Both the position numbers and the translations under genes were made by a program. A stretch of DNA of 64,000 nt from Phialophora verrucosa. Taxonomy: Eukaryota; Ascomycota; Eurotiomycetes; Chaetothyriales; Herpotrichiellaceae. The notes below the pieces were generated by a model. That model had not been told where the DNA came from. It did not search any database and saw only the letters and a program-made list of their open reading frames with translations. Numbering within the stretch: the first letter of the stretch is position 1; each line of letters begins with the position of its first letter. The stretch is taken from positions 744,001-808,000 of the forward strand of contig MSED01000015.1 of NCBI GenBank assembly GCA_002099365.1, given 5' to 3'. This document shows, piece after piece, positions 23,577 to 33,810 of this stretch.

Positions 23577-25902
23577 TTACCGCCTTGTTGCATTCGGTGC
23601 GGTTCTTCGCCCTTGCTTGCCTTCGTTCCTCTCACACCGTCGAGAGTGTTATATGAGCAATTCGATTATACAGTACACTGTCCCTCTCTGATTTGTATGG
23701 TATTAGCAGAACAGACGTGCTCGGATCGAAGGCGACGCCGGCAATGCTAATAGGCTCTTTGTACCTGAAGGGCAGGTAAGCATTCCTTAGCTAAGCGGCG
23801 TTCGGCAGAGCGGAACGTCCCCGTTATTGCATTGCTTAAGGAAAGCCGAGCACATGCAGCTTGATGCCTGTCGGCCGACAAGTGACATACCAAGTTTGAT
23901 CCGGCCTTGTTTGAGGTCTTTGGCAATGCCGTCAAAGGGTTGACCGGACTCAGAGACGACATATGGAGAGGAGTACCGTGTGCTGTGCACGCTCACGGAG
24001 ACGCTAAATGCTCAATTGATGCTTTGCATAACGCGAGCCTCGAATGGCTTGGATTGGCAATTGTTTGACAAGTCGAAGCTTTTCTCATGATCTCGCTTCA
24101 CATCCTAACGTGGAGGGTAAAAGACGAACCATTCCAGAAGTGAGAAGCAACTGACAATTCATATAGATCTACCGCGCTCGAGTCGTGGTCGTATCCGCGA
24201 CACTGAGGCCGACTGGCGTCCGTTGTCTCACTTCGTCTCTCTGTCCGACTTGGACAGGGCATATCCGTTGGAAGGAAATCCTTTAGCTATGGCGATGAGT
24301 GGGAAAGCCGATGCCAGCATGATAGCCGACTTCGACGTGCGAGAGAGGACTATGCTCACAAGCGCGTATGAATCTTCTTTGTCGCCCGGTGATGTAACTA
24401 CTTCGCAGATGGTCACAGGTGTCGGTGCCACGTTCGATGGCAACTGCGCCACCCGGCATCTGAGGATCACCCCAGAACACCCTCATCCTCCCGACGTCAT
24501 ATCCGAGCGCTGTTTGCGCTTGTAACCAGCACGAATATGGTGAAGAGACACCCTGACAATGAATAGGACACTGCCTAAGGTCAAGTGGGTTTTGATCATC
24601 CGGATGCGGAGACCAGGTGGACGACTAATCTACTGGTCAATCTCGATGCGACAGCAAGCTGAGAACAGAATTGGGAGAAAAGGCCACTTCACTGCACGAA
24701 CGCGTTCTACACTCTTCTGGATGCTTTCGAATGTCGACGGCACACTGTCGGCGATGTCAATGCAGGGACACCTTGAGCCTTGAAGCAGGTACAGATGCAG
24801 AGTCACCTCAGGGGTACACATCTCAGCTTCAGAAGAAGACTTGGACGAGAGACATGACAATATGGCGAATGCGCCAGATCATCCCCAGGCGAAAAGTCTC
24901 GCTACATTAAGCGGTGCGTTGGATTTGGCTGGAAAGAAACTGCTTGTTTCACGTCTCCTCGACTTGCAGTCCTTTACGATTCTGCATCCAGTTGGGCCAT
25001 GCTTCTCGTCGAAGAAACGAAATCATACTAGCGGGCAGTGTTCGCTGAGCGCTTTCGCCTTCAATACCTGCGTGACCACTGCTTCCGCAACATTTCCCTG
25101 TCCCAACATGTATTACTTTGAATACATTTGCTTGGTGACGGGTTGAGAAAGTGGTGATCGTGCTGTCACAAGCTGGATAACGTTGTGCACTACAATCAGC
25201 CGACGAAGCCAGTGTCGAGGATCAGAGACAGTTTATTTAACTTCCTTATTGGCCTTACACCTGGCCCTCAATTCCTGTGCCAGCCTTGAAGGAGTAAGCT
25301 GACTGTTCCGGGTTGGATGCCACCATTGGGAATAGGTAGACATCTCTGAAGAAGCCTTGGGGATATCTGAAGCTAGCTATGAGCCCAACTGTGGGAACTA
25401 GAGTCTCCAGAGAATATGGGGACAGGTCTGAGGAACATTCAAGGGGTGGTGCCCTTACCTGGCAGTCGCAATATCGAGATAATGCATGAGAGAATGATCG
25501 AAGAGTCTAGCCCGCGTCCTATGCAAGTCCTACCTATCGCTTGTTGTCATAGAAATCTGCATGCATATGGCTGTGAGCTGAAGCGCCTAGATGTTGTCCG
25601 AAGCAGTTTCTGCATCATGAGCAGTCGGTCAATTGTAAGTGAGGTGGGAGTGAGCTGAAGCTGATTGCTGATGGCCTGAGACCTGTAAACTTACTAGCGC
25701 GGTTCTTAGTGGATCCGCAGTCATGACTCGTCAGAGGCGCCTCCCTGAACCACCCTGACAACCCAAACGTACCCGCGCACACCCACCTTCTGGTAAGGAG
25801 GCTCTTCTTCAGCAGACCACCCGCGACGCGCACGGTCAGAACTGCACTCGTACTCTCCGGCCACAACACGCTGTCACTAGTATTGACTGGCATTCCGTGA
25901 CC
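23577..25902. other. Long intergenic region
   Basis: 2.3 kb with no firm gene. A plus-strand frame open from about 24173 to 24525, preceded by an acceptor-like ATATAG with an AACTGAC branch-like site, reads a protein-like stretch (ADWRPLSHFVSLSDLDRAYP) but has no start, no partner exon and no known motif, so it may be a gene remnant or chance. A second stretch (24841-25146) is similar in length and even less convincing. Confidence 0.35.
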
Positions 25903-27265
25903 ATGGGTCGTACTGTCGATCAGGATGTCCACGCGGCTTTTGTCGAGTTCAAGGCCAAAGGTATGTCGGTATCGTCACTTCCAGTATTGACTGTACTGTA
26001 CACTGTACACGCGTATCGAGATACAACATACTGTACTATGACGACTGACAAGGAGCCGCTGACTGACTCGGTCTCCACACAGAGGACGACAAGTGCATGT
26101 CGGTTCAGTGCATCTACTGCCAACAGATCCGTGCAAAGAACACTTCTCGCCAGAAGCAGCATCTCCTCGAGTGCCCTGGCCTCCAGAACAACCCCAACGC
26201 CCCTCGTCCAGATTCCTCTGGTGATGATCGCATCGGCCCTCCCAATGGATTCCGCACGCCATCCATCTCCCATACATCCAATGCCCCCTTGGGCAATAGC
26301 ATACCCTCCGGCGGCACGCCCATTCCAGGGTTGACAAATGGTACCTCGATGCCCCCGCAAGGTGCCAACACAACTCCCACTCAGCGACAGACACCAAAGC
26401 CATCCAAGACACCGAAGACCACCACCCCAGGATCCAGCCTCCCCGCACCACCTCTCGACGATGTACATGCTGCATTCGTCGAGTTCCGGGCCAAAGAGGA
26501 GGACAAGTGCTTGTCTGTGCAATGCATCTATTGCAACCAGATCAGAGCGAAGAACACATCGAGGCAACGCCAGCATCTGCTCGAGTGTGCGACCTATCAG
26601 AATGTCATGAAGGAGTCCATACCTGCAAATAACTTGCTTCACAGATTTGATGAAGGGGATGTTGCACGATCACTGGCATTGCCGGCGCCCACTCTTGAGC
26701 TTGATTTTCGTATGAGCATCAAGGTCAATCCCAAGATTGGCGTGGGTTCAGCACTCTTCGGCCACCGCGACTGGGTTAGTATCGTAGGTGGGCAGTGGGC
26801 CGGACGATGGGGAAAGGGGATTGTCATTGTGAGTTCACCTCCATCCTACCCAGCTGAAGTATTTTAACCAGCGAGTCTGCAGCCTGGCGGGCAGGACAGC
26901 CAACTCGTCGTGAAAGACCTCGCGACACACAGCAATGCGAGCTACCTTCTCCAGACCAACGATGATCCTCCCGCGTACATCACGGCAAAGCACAAAGGCT
27001 GGCGTACTGGTCCGAAAGACGTCCTCGAACGACTCAGTGACCCCACTGTGGCGGACACGGTGCCAGCTAGTCAGTACAAGTTTCGCATGACGGTCGAATT
27101 TGAGACTGGTGATGAGAGGTATGCCTTTCTGAACACCTGTCTCTGGACGGCCAGCGGGAGTCGGAGACTCGGTGAAAGTAAGTTTGCCTCGAGTGAACCA
27201 CGTGCATGGAATCCGTGATTGACTAACGCATCATAGTCATCTACGACGCGTATCGAGTCGGCTAG
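25903..27265 (+). CDS. Tandem BED-like zinc finger protein with DUF3237 domain
   Basis: Four exons (25903-25960, 26083-26828, 26883-27177, 27237-27265) encode 375 residues. Two near-identical 43-residue units lie at about 8-50 and 146-188, each beginning DVHAAFVEF and containing C-x2-C-x13-H-x3-C (CIYC ... HLLEC), the BED-type zinc-finger spacing, so DNA binding is likely. A Pro/Thr/Ser-rich linker separates them. From about 225 to 373 is a DUF3237-type beta-barrel: FRMSIKV, GGQWAGRWGKGIVI-PGGQDSQL, WRTGP, YKFRMTVEFETGDERYAFLN and a final IIYDAYRV rebuilt across the last intron, where this domain normally ends. DUF3237 has no settled function. The reading frame stays open for 56 further codons after the TAG (see findings). 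The intron that splits the first finger is absent from the second. Confidence 0.85.
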
Positions 27266-28180
27266 GGGTCTGAATCGGTAAATGACATCCAGGAGGGCGC
27301 TGTCGGCGGTGACATCGCTGGACCAGACGACTTAGCCCTGGAGAAGACCTTTGTGAATGATGTGCACGGCCTTTTCGACGCAGATGTGACATCTATGTAT
27401 GAGCAATTGGTGGCGCCGAGCTACTGGTTCGTCTGACAGAGAGGCCACCTGGGGGAACAACATGTTCGCTGTGCCGGATTCATTTCATTAGCTGTTGTAC
27501 GCTAGATTCCGGAGCAGCCAGGATCGAAGAGGAGCGGGCGTCGATCGCGGCGACAATGTCTCGATTGCAGGCGCATTTTACCGTTATCGATGAGTGCGTG
27601 GCTGAAGAGCATCCAGGAGCATCGTCACGGCTTTGATCAAAGTGTCGGGGGATGGTAATGAGGGTTCTAATGATTTGTATGAACACATCATGGGGATGAA
27701 CAACGGCCCAAGTTGGGTGTATAGCATAGCATAGCGTACCGGCGGGATTGAATCGTTTCTTGAGTGCGATTTCGATTTCGATCCCAGTAGCCAAGTCAAG
27801 TCAAGTTACAGCAGAGACTACGTCCCGCAGGATCGTGACCAATCTATCCATCCAATCTATACCTCATATTTGGGTCTGGATCTCCAGGTTCCACAATCAT
27901 CTTGAAGGCGTACCACCATCTCGCCGTAGGATAGTCTATGAGAATACACATTGTACATTGTTAATACAGTATATCAAGGACTCCCACTCCGTACAGGTGT
28001 AGGGAAGGGAAGCGTAGGTATGGTAGGGTAGAGCATTACTGTACAATCGACAATCATGGCGACAAGGCAACATTGAGGACGCGGCGTCAAATGCTCTCTG
28101 CGCTGCCGCTATTGGATATTCACCATCCTCCTCGTCCCAGTTGGTCTCCAACCCAGCTTCGCGCACTTAAAGTTCTCGAG
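27266..28180. other. Convergent intergenic region with open frame after TAG
   Basis: Bases 27266-27433 continue the frame of the upstream gene without a stop until TGA at 27434-27436 and look protein-like; the rest, to 28180, contains only short random frames and the two 3' UTRs. Confidence 0.4.
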
Positions 28181-30208
28181 CTAGACCTCGGCGTCGATAT
28201 CGTGGCCCTCAAAGAACGACACGTCCATGTTCTGGCCGCCTAGATACCGCCAGAGGCGCCACACTTCTTCGATCACCGTCTTCGCGGGACCTTGGAGTGA
28301 GCGGACGAACAGCAGGTTGTCGCCTTCACGGTTGGGGTCCGCGGATCTCGCGTGCATGGGTTGAAAGATCGGGCGGGCGAGGAGCTCTTTCAACTCGTCG
28401 GTTTGCTGCAACCTTGGGTCCACGGGGTGGTGAGAGAACAGACGGTCGAGGGAGAAGACGGGGAAGCGGTGGGTGTCCATTACGGGGAGCATCGGTGGGA
28501 GGAGAGGGTTGTCTGTCGGTAGGGCGGGGAGTGATGAGGCCGACGAGGTGGACGAGAGAAGCAACGAAATGTCGCGCGCGCCGATGTGCAGGAATATACT
28601 TCCTGGGAGCCATTCGGGGTGGCCTAGCCGGTGGTATGTCGGTTCTGTGGGCGCAGCGGCAGGGGCAGCAAAAGATGGAGATGACGATTGAGGTGATGGG
28701 ACGTGCTCGTCGTGAGACGGGCTGGTCGAGAGGGCCGCTTCGTCTGCTTCAGGGGTCTTGCTTCCAACTCTTCGGATCTTTGATACGGTGTTAGCCGTTC
28801 CCGTGGTGGGCGAGTAGTCCACTTCAGCGGTGGACCAGCGGGGCCGTAGCTCGTCGCCGTTCAGTGTGCCGTTCTCTGGGAAGAGGAGCGGGATGACCGC
28901 CGACGGCCTCTCGGGCGTGTCTCGACTCTTTGCGGCAGACTCGGACTTCGCAAGCGTGTTCAAGGCGACCAAGATACGTTGTCGCATGATATGCACGATG
29001 CGCGACGGCAACTCAACTTGCCATTGCAACTTGTTCAGGTTGAAGGACTTCTTTTCCTGGTCAGGCAAGGGAGTACCACGCGTGCCGGAGTGGCCGCTGA
29101 CGAAACGGCGTTTGTTCTGTATGTAATGCTGCGCCGTTGAGAAGGCCTCGCGGGCTTCGAAGTGGACGAGTTTGCCGACCTCGCCAGGCATACTCTCGCG
29201 ACCGGTGGGCGAGGGGACCTTGGATGTCTTCTTCGCCGGCTGGGTCACTGCATCCGTTATGTACGTGAGAAAGGTGTGGTTGGAGAACAGGCGACTCTGT
29301 GGCTGGGGAGGTTTTCGCCTTTCCGAGGGAGCATTGTCCCGGGGAGTTGGTTCTCCTGGGCTGTTCCTCGCAGTCTCTTCAACGTCCTTGCTGGGTTGCT
29401 CTACTTGGGGTGCGACCGTTGGGGGTAGTCGTTGGCTTGCCCTTAACTCGCTTGCCATTTTCGCGTCCAGAGCGTCCACATCGGCAAGCGTCGTCGGTAA
29501 AAGGTATATTTTATCATCTCTGGGGTTTTTGACATATCTAAAATCGAGCAACAAATCCACAGGGAGTCTTGCACCGCTGCCTTGACATGCCCGAATGGGG
29601 CTCGCCAGTATCTCTGCCCAGGGGTTGTTCTTCAGCCCTCGAATGTGGTGATATGAAGGGTGGATTTTCTCTTCCGTCCGTCGGCTCTCTGCATTTTCCA
29701 CCCAGCGTACGACAGGCGATTTGGAGGATGGTGGCCTGCGTTTCGCCGACGTGTCGAGCGCAATTCTCTTGTACGTCTTCCCTTTCGTTCCTGGCTCTGC
29801 TGGAGGTTCAAAAACGACCGGCTTGAAGTCTGTTCCACACTTCTTGTCTGCGTCGCCGTGATGAACTTTCTTGCTCACGGCTTGGAGCTCCGCGAGCAAG
29901 TCCTTGACCGCCTGAAGTCCGGCGACGCTGTAGGGGTTGAAAGGCGGGGTTGGTCCTGCATTCTCCCTACTCTTCTCGCCTGCTGTTGGTGGTTCTGTAT
30001 GCGCCCCATTTTGGACGTCAAGGACATGGGTTCTTTGAGGAGGAGTCCGTGAATCGCTGTAGTTGCGTCGGCAGGTTGGACGCTCCCGCCGTCCAGTATG
30101 GACGTAGGTTCTGCGACGAGCCTTCTCGGGGAATTGGAACAGGGTCCGAAGCACGTCCAGACGCCATGCGGAGTATGGAATGTGGCTGTACGGACATTGA
30201 AGGCTCAT
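28181..30208 (-). CDS. Conserved-looking protein of unknown function, possibly mitochondrial
   Basis: A single minus-strand exon of 675 residues from the first ATG at 30208; the frame stays open upstream to 30373 but without an ATG. I do not recognise the family with confidence. The N-terminus (MSLQCPYSHIPYSAWRLDVL, then Arg-rich and almost acid-free to about residue 60) looks like a mitochondrial presequence. Ordered-looking blocks are FNPYSVAGLQAVKDLLAEL, GLKNNPWAEILASPIRACQ followed by RLPVDLLLDF, LNKLQWQVELPSRIVHIMRQ and a C-terminal VIEEVWRLWRYLGG; Pro/Ser-rich linkers separate them. The length of the frame and these blocks argue strongly for a real gene. A role in mitochondrial gene expression is only a guess from the targeting signal. 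Confidence 0.8.
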   Translation of the reverse strand: MSLQCPYSHIPYSAWRLDVLRTLFQFPEKARRRTYVHTGRRERPTCRRNYSDSRTPPQRTHVLDVQNGAHTEPPTAGEKSRENAGPTPPFNPYSVAGLQAVKDLLAELQAVSKKVHHGDADKKCGTDFKPVVFEPPAEPGTKGKTYKRIALDTSAKRRPPSSKSPVVRWVENAESRRTEEKIHPSYHHIRGLKNNPWAEILASPIRACQGSGARLPVDLLLDFRYVKNPRDDKIYLLPTTLADVDALDAKMASELRASQRLPPTVAPQVEQPSKDVEETARNSPGEPTPRDNAPSERRKPPQPQSRLFSNHTFLTYITDAVTQPAKKTSKVPSPTGRESMPGEVGKLVHFEAREAFSTAQHYIQNKRRFVSGHSGTRGTPLPDQEKKSFNLNKLQWQVELPSRIVHIMRQRILVALNTLAKSESAAKSRDTPERPSAVIPLLFPENGTLNGDELRPRWSTAEVDYSPTTGTANTVSKIRRVGSKTPEADEAALSTSPSHDEHVPSPQSSSPSFAAPAAAPTEPTYHRLGHPEWLPGSIFLHIGARDISLLLSSTSSASSLPALPTDNPLLPPMLPVMDTHRFPVFSLDRLFSHHPVDPRLQQTDELKELLARPIFQPMHARSADPNREGDNLLFVRSLQGPAKTVIEEVWRLWRYLGGQNMDVSFFEGHDIDAEV

Positions 30209-31478
30209 ACCTCGAGCAGTGATTCGTGGGCAAAGGTATGTCGTCTGGCCGGAAGGGATTGAGATTGGGTTCAGAAATCCAACACGCAAGGCTAGCCTGC
30301 AGCCTCGTCTAGTCAACCGCCTCGCCCCAACTAGCCACCGACCACAAACTCTGAGCGAACTCTCACTCCCCAACGCTGCCTATGGATTCAATTACCGTGC
30401 TAAGCACCGGGGTGCCGAAGCATCTTGTAGGGCAAATGAATGCAATCCGCTCAACAAGTGCATCTGTTCCCGAAGTTAGGTCTCGATCTGTGGACACCTC
30501 ACACATAACCGCCCATATGCCTACAAAGCACGAAACATTATCCAGCGTTCAAGATTTGTACGGACTCTTTGTCTCGGGCCTGTCTAACTGTGATATCGGC
30601 TGTCGCACGGACATGGTGTCACCTCTCCGAGGTGACTGACGCCTCGATTTCGAGCAGCGTCGTCCGCCCCATCTGCTTGGGACCTGTACCCTGTTCGGAG
30701 GAGCGTCCTTCAAAAACTTGAAGACACCAGCGATCCGCGCTGCAGTATCAGCCTGGCACTGGATGTGCTCACAAGTACACAACCAGAATACCCTTCAACC
30801 TGACTACCGTGGCCTCGAGAAGATTATCAAACGTATGCACGCAATTCCTATATCCCTCGACATTGGGATGTGGCTGAATGCACCGGATTCTACGGTTGAG
30901 GACAATGCGGTTGCGATGCTGCACCCTGACACTGATAAATACAAAATGCCAGGGCAGGTAATGCGCTGAGTTATCTCTTTCTACCAGTCGCGTCGGGGCT
31001 CTGGCACGAGCATTACAAAAAGTGGCCTGTAAATTCTGTCCAGCTCGCCAACTCGCGAGGAACTTCACTTTTTTGAGGACTAGGGTGTATTTCCCTGTGG
31101 GAGGAAGACTGCTGAATTGGCAGGACCTGGTCAATAGCCCGTATTGGACCGGTTCTTGACGTTAACTTCAAGCCCCAGCAACGGCGGCCTCTGGTGAGAA
31201 GTACCAACCAACAGGTCACATACACTGTCCACTTCCCTGTCGTCGCTACCAGGGCAAGACGATGAACTAACGATATCATCAACGCGGGCATCGTGGCTCT
31301 GGCGGTCTTCTACTGATTACTTCGCCAAAGGACAGCATCTCTACGTCCCGCATGTTATGCTGGTACACTAGAATCCATGATTTATATTCTTTGAGAGCCC
31401 TCGGGAAAACACATGACATCACATTGCGAACGCTTGCTTGCTTGCATTTACCACCTTCCCAACCTGTCCTCTATTCTC
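30209..31478. other. Intergenic region
   Basis: 1.3 kb. An ATG-started plus-strand frame at 30382-30639 (85 codons, MDSITVLSTGVPKHLVGQ...) is divergent from the preceding gene but has no recognisable feature and is not called. Nothing else is seen. Confidence 0.4.
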
Positions 31479-32390
31479 TTATTTCGCCGTATCACCAAAC
31501 ACGAATCTCACCACCTCGTCGAACACGGCCTCCGGATTGTCTTCATGCATCAGATGGGCGGCCTTGTCGATATAGGCGATCTTCTTCCTTGCGGCGCCGA
31601 TAAGCCTGTACAGCTCGGCGGCCGTGTATCGCTGATGGGCCGTGCTCTCCTTCCCGGCCATGACCAGCGTCGGCACTGTTAGCCGCTGCGCATCCTCAGC
31701 ACCGTACTTCGGCATGGTGCTGTACCTGAAGAACTGGCACAGCCACTTGGCGTTATCCTCGACCTGGCGCTTGCGGTCCGGATTCCGCTGCAGCCGGGGC
31801 CAGTACTTGGCGTTGATGACGTCTCTGCAGAACTTCTCGGTCGCCTCGTCGTATTTGCCCTGCTTGCAGAGCCCGATGACCGGCCCGGTCGTCGTCATGC
31901 CAAAGTGCATGACCGGCCAGAACGTGATGGGATGCCAAACGAGGAAGGAGAGCAGTGACGGGAGAGACGGGGGCAGGGACGGCAGGAAGACGCCCACGAG
32001 AGGCGGCTCCTCGACCATCAGCGTCCGGAAGAGCTGCGGCTTCGCCTTCGCCGTGTACAGCGAGATGACGGCCCCCGAGGAGTTGGCCAGCAGGTGCACG
32101 GGGCCGATGCCCAACGTTTCAATCAAGCCCGCCAGGTCCAGGGCGTCCTGTTCCCAGGGACACCGTTCGTCGTCCTTGATCGGCTCGTTCGGCCACGCGA
32201 ACCGTCGACTGTAGTTGTATACGCGGAACCGAGTCGCGAGCTTGGGCTCGAGCTCGTCCCAGGCCCGCTGGTCGCTAATGTGTCCGTGCACGAGGACGAG
32301 GGGTTCGCCGTGCCCGCTCTCGCGATACGAGAATTTATACCCGTTGACCTCGACGTTGCGGGCCATGACCTTGGTCGTGGAATCAGACAT
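31479..32390 (-). CDS. Alpha/beta hydrolase
   Basis: A single exon of 303 residues from the ATG at 32390; the frame is open upstream only from a TTG. The alpha/beta-hydrolase fold is visible in order: beta strands with GEPLVLVHGHISD (HG oxyanion motif), an RRFAWP segment after the second strand, the nucleophile elbow LLANSSGAVIS, a cap region with a hydrophobic stretch (LPSLPPSLPSLLSFLVWHPI), the acid-loop region PTLVMAGKESTAH and the catalytic histidine in KAAHLMHEDNP. The elbow reads A-N-S-S-G rather than the usual G-x-S-x-G. This general shape is shared by epoxide hydrolases, haloperoxidase-like esterases and C-C hydrolases, and the substrate cannot be told. It is followed, on the same strand and about 1.3 kb downstream, by the unknown protein at 28181-30208. 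Confidence 0.88.
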   Translation of the reverse strand: MSDSTTKVMARNVEVNGYKFSYRESGHGEPLVLVHGHISDQRAWDELEPKLATRFRVYNYSRRFAWPNEPIKDDERCPWEQDALDLAGLIETLGIGPVHLLANSSGAVISLYTAKAKPQLFRTLMVEEPPLVGVFLPSLPPSLPSLLSFLVWHPITFWPVMHFGMTTTGPVIGLCKQGKYDEATEKFCRDVINAKYWPRLQRNPDRKRQVEDNAKWLCQFFRYSTMPKYGAEDAQRLTVPTLVMAGKESTAHQRYTAAELYRLIGAARKKIAYIDKAAHLMHEDNPEAVFDEVVRFVFGDTAK

Positions 32391-33810
32391 TGTAGGCTGG
32401 GCCGGATCCGGGTTTGGTGATGGTTTGAGCCGGATTGAGGGTCCCGAGGGTCCTGAGAGGTGGTCCAAGGCCGAGTACAGACCTCAATCTACGGATGGAT
32501 GCAGATATGTATGTATAGGTAGGTGTAGGGAGTCCACAGTATGAATGCCAATTGTGCCAACCCCCTGACTGGCCGACCCACGGAGTCTGCCCGCGCCGCG
32601 TCAGCGATTAGGCCGATTAGGACAGTGACACTTATTTCAGCAACCACAGATAAAATACGGGGTGCTGGACATGGGTAGGTCGAGCCCAGACTGTGCCTCT
32701 TCGCAACCGACAAATACTCTGTAAGCAAAGCATGCGGACAAGAGCAAAAGCACGCACTGCACTAGCTACAGTCCCTTAGGGGGTGTGGTCCGTGGAATAG
32801 AACCACGCGATACGAGCATGAAGTCGCCCTGGCAATACAAAACTAGTATACAGTACCATACCATACCGTATGAGCGAGCAACCGACGAACACGAATATTC
32901 GCAGGATTGAACCAGGGTCGACATCCTCGGAGGACCCTGATACCACCTCGTACTCCGAGCACCGAGCACAGCGCACAGCTCTAGAGTTGGACGAATGCAT
33001 CGGACGGATCCTTCCGACCCAAGGACGAGGAAATCAAATCTGGGGATAAGTAAACATTCTCCCATATTCCCTCAACGGCTTGGCTCGCGTTGGGTTTTCT
33101 CGTTATGTAAGCCCTCATCCATCTTCTTTCGTCCATCGTCTCCGTGGCGGGATGTGGGTGCAATATACGACCCCTCCCATCTACCAGCACCGTCAGCTGC
33201 CCAGGCGGGACCTCGCGGATCCATGAGGCTGAAAGAAAGGGCCCGGCGTGGACCCTGCCTCTCTCTGTGTTCTCCGCAAGAATACATACATACCTTACTC
33301 ATACAGAAATGAGTACCTCGTACAAAGTACAGTCCTGACATATTAGTCGCTATCGACTCGTATAGCGAGCGCCACGAGAGAGACAAATAGTAATTATTTG
33401 AATCATGATCTACACCCTTGGCGAGCTTACATCAGACTGGACTCTAGACTGCACGATCCTTTGACAAGGACTTCCTCAAACGGGCGACCTGCCTGAAAGA
33501 GTGCGTGAATCTGGAATCCTTGTAGCGAATCCGAAAATACTCCTCCTCACAGCGAATCCGTCGAGCATCGTCTAGCCTCCCATAGCGAAGAAGGGCACTA
33601 CACTCCACATGCATGACACAGAACGCAGGGATCTAGGACGCGCGAAGCCAGAGAAAAGACAAATACAACGTCTTAACACAATAGGATACAAGACAAACAC
33701 AAATACAAATATAATACGTGGTAATACATACATATTTATCGACACCACCGTCGTCACTGTTCTACCATCCCACTTCATTTTCAGATTCCACTGCAACATC
33801 AGGCTCGACT
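32391..33810. other. Intergenic region with A/C/T-rich simple sequence
   Basis: 1.4 kb between two minus-strand genes. It has several short low-complexity tracts (TACCATACCATACC near 32855; ACAAACACAAATACAAATATAA near 33690) and no supported gene. The part next to 32390 should be the promoter of the hydrolase; the part next to 33811 is the 3' UTR of the SET gene. Confidence 0.45.

Noticed and set aside
32791..32807. Hairpin resembling a tRNA T-arm (5-bp stem, 7-base loop) read on the minus strand
   Set aside because: No matching acceptor stem, no D-arm (A box) and no anticodon arm at the right distances.
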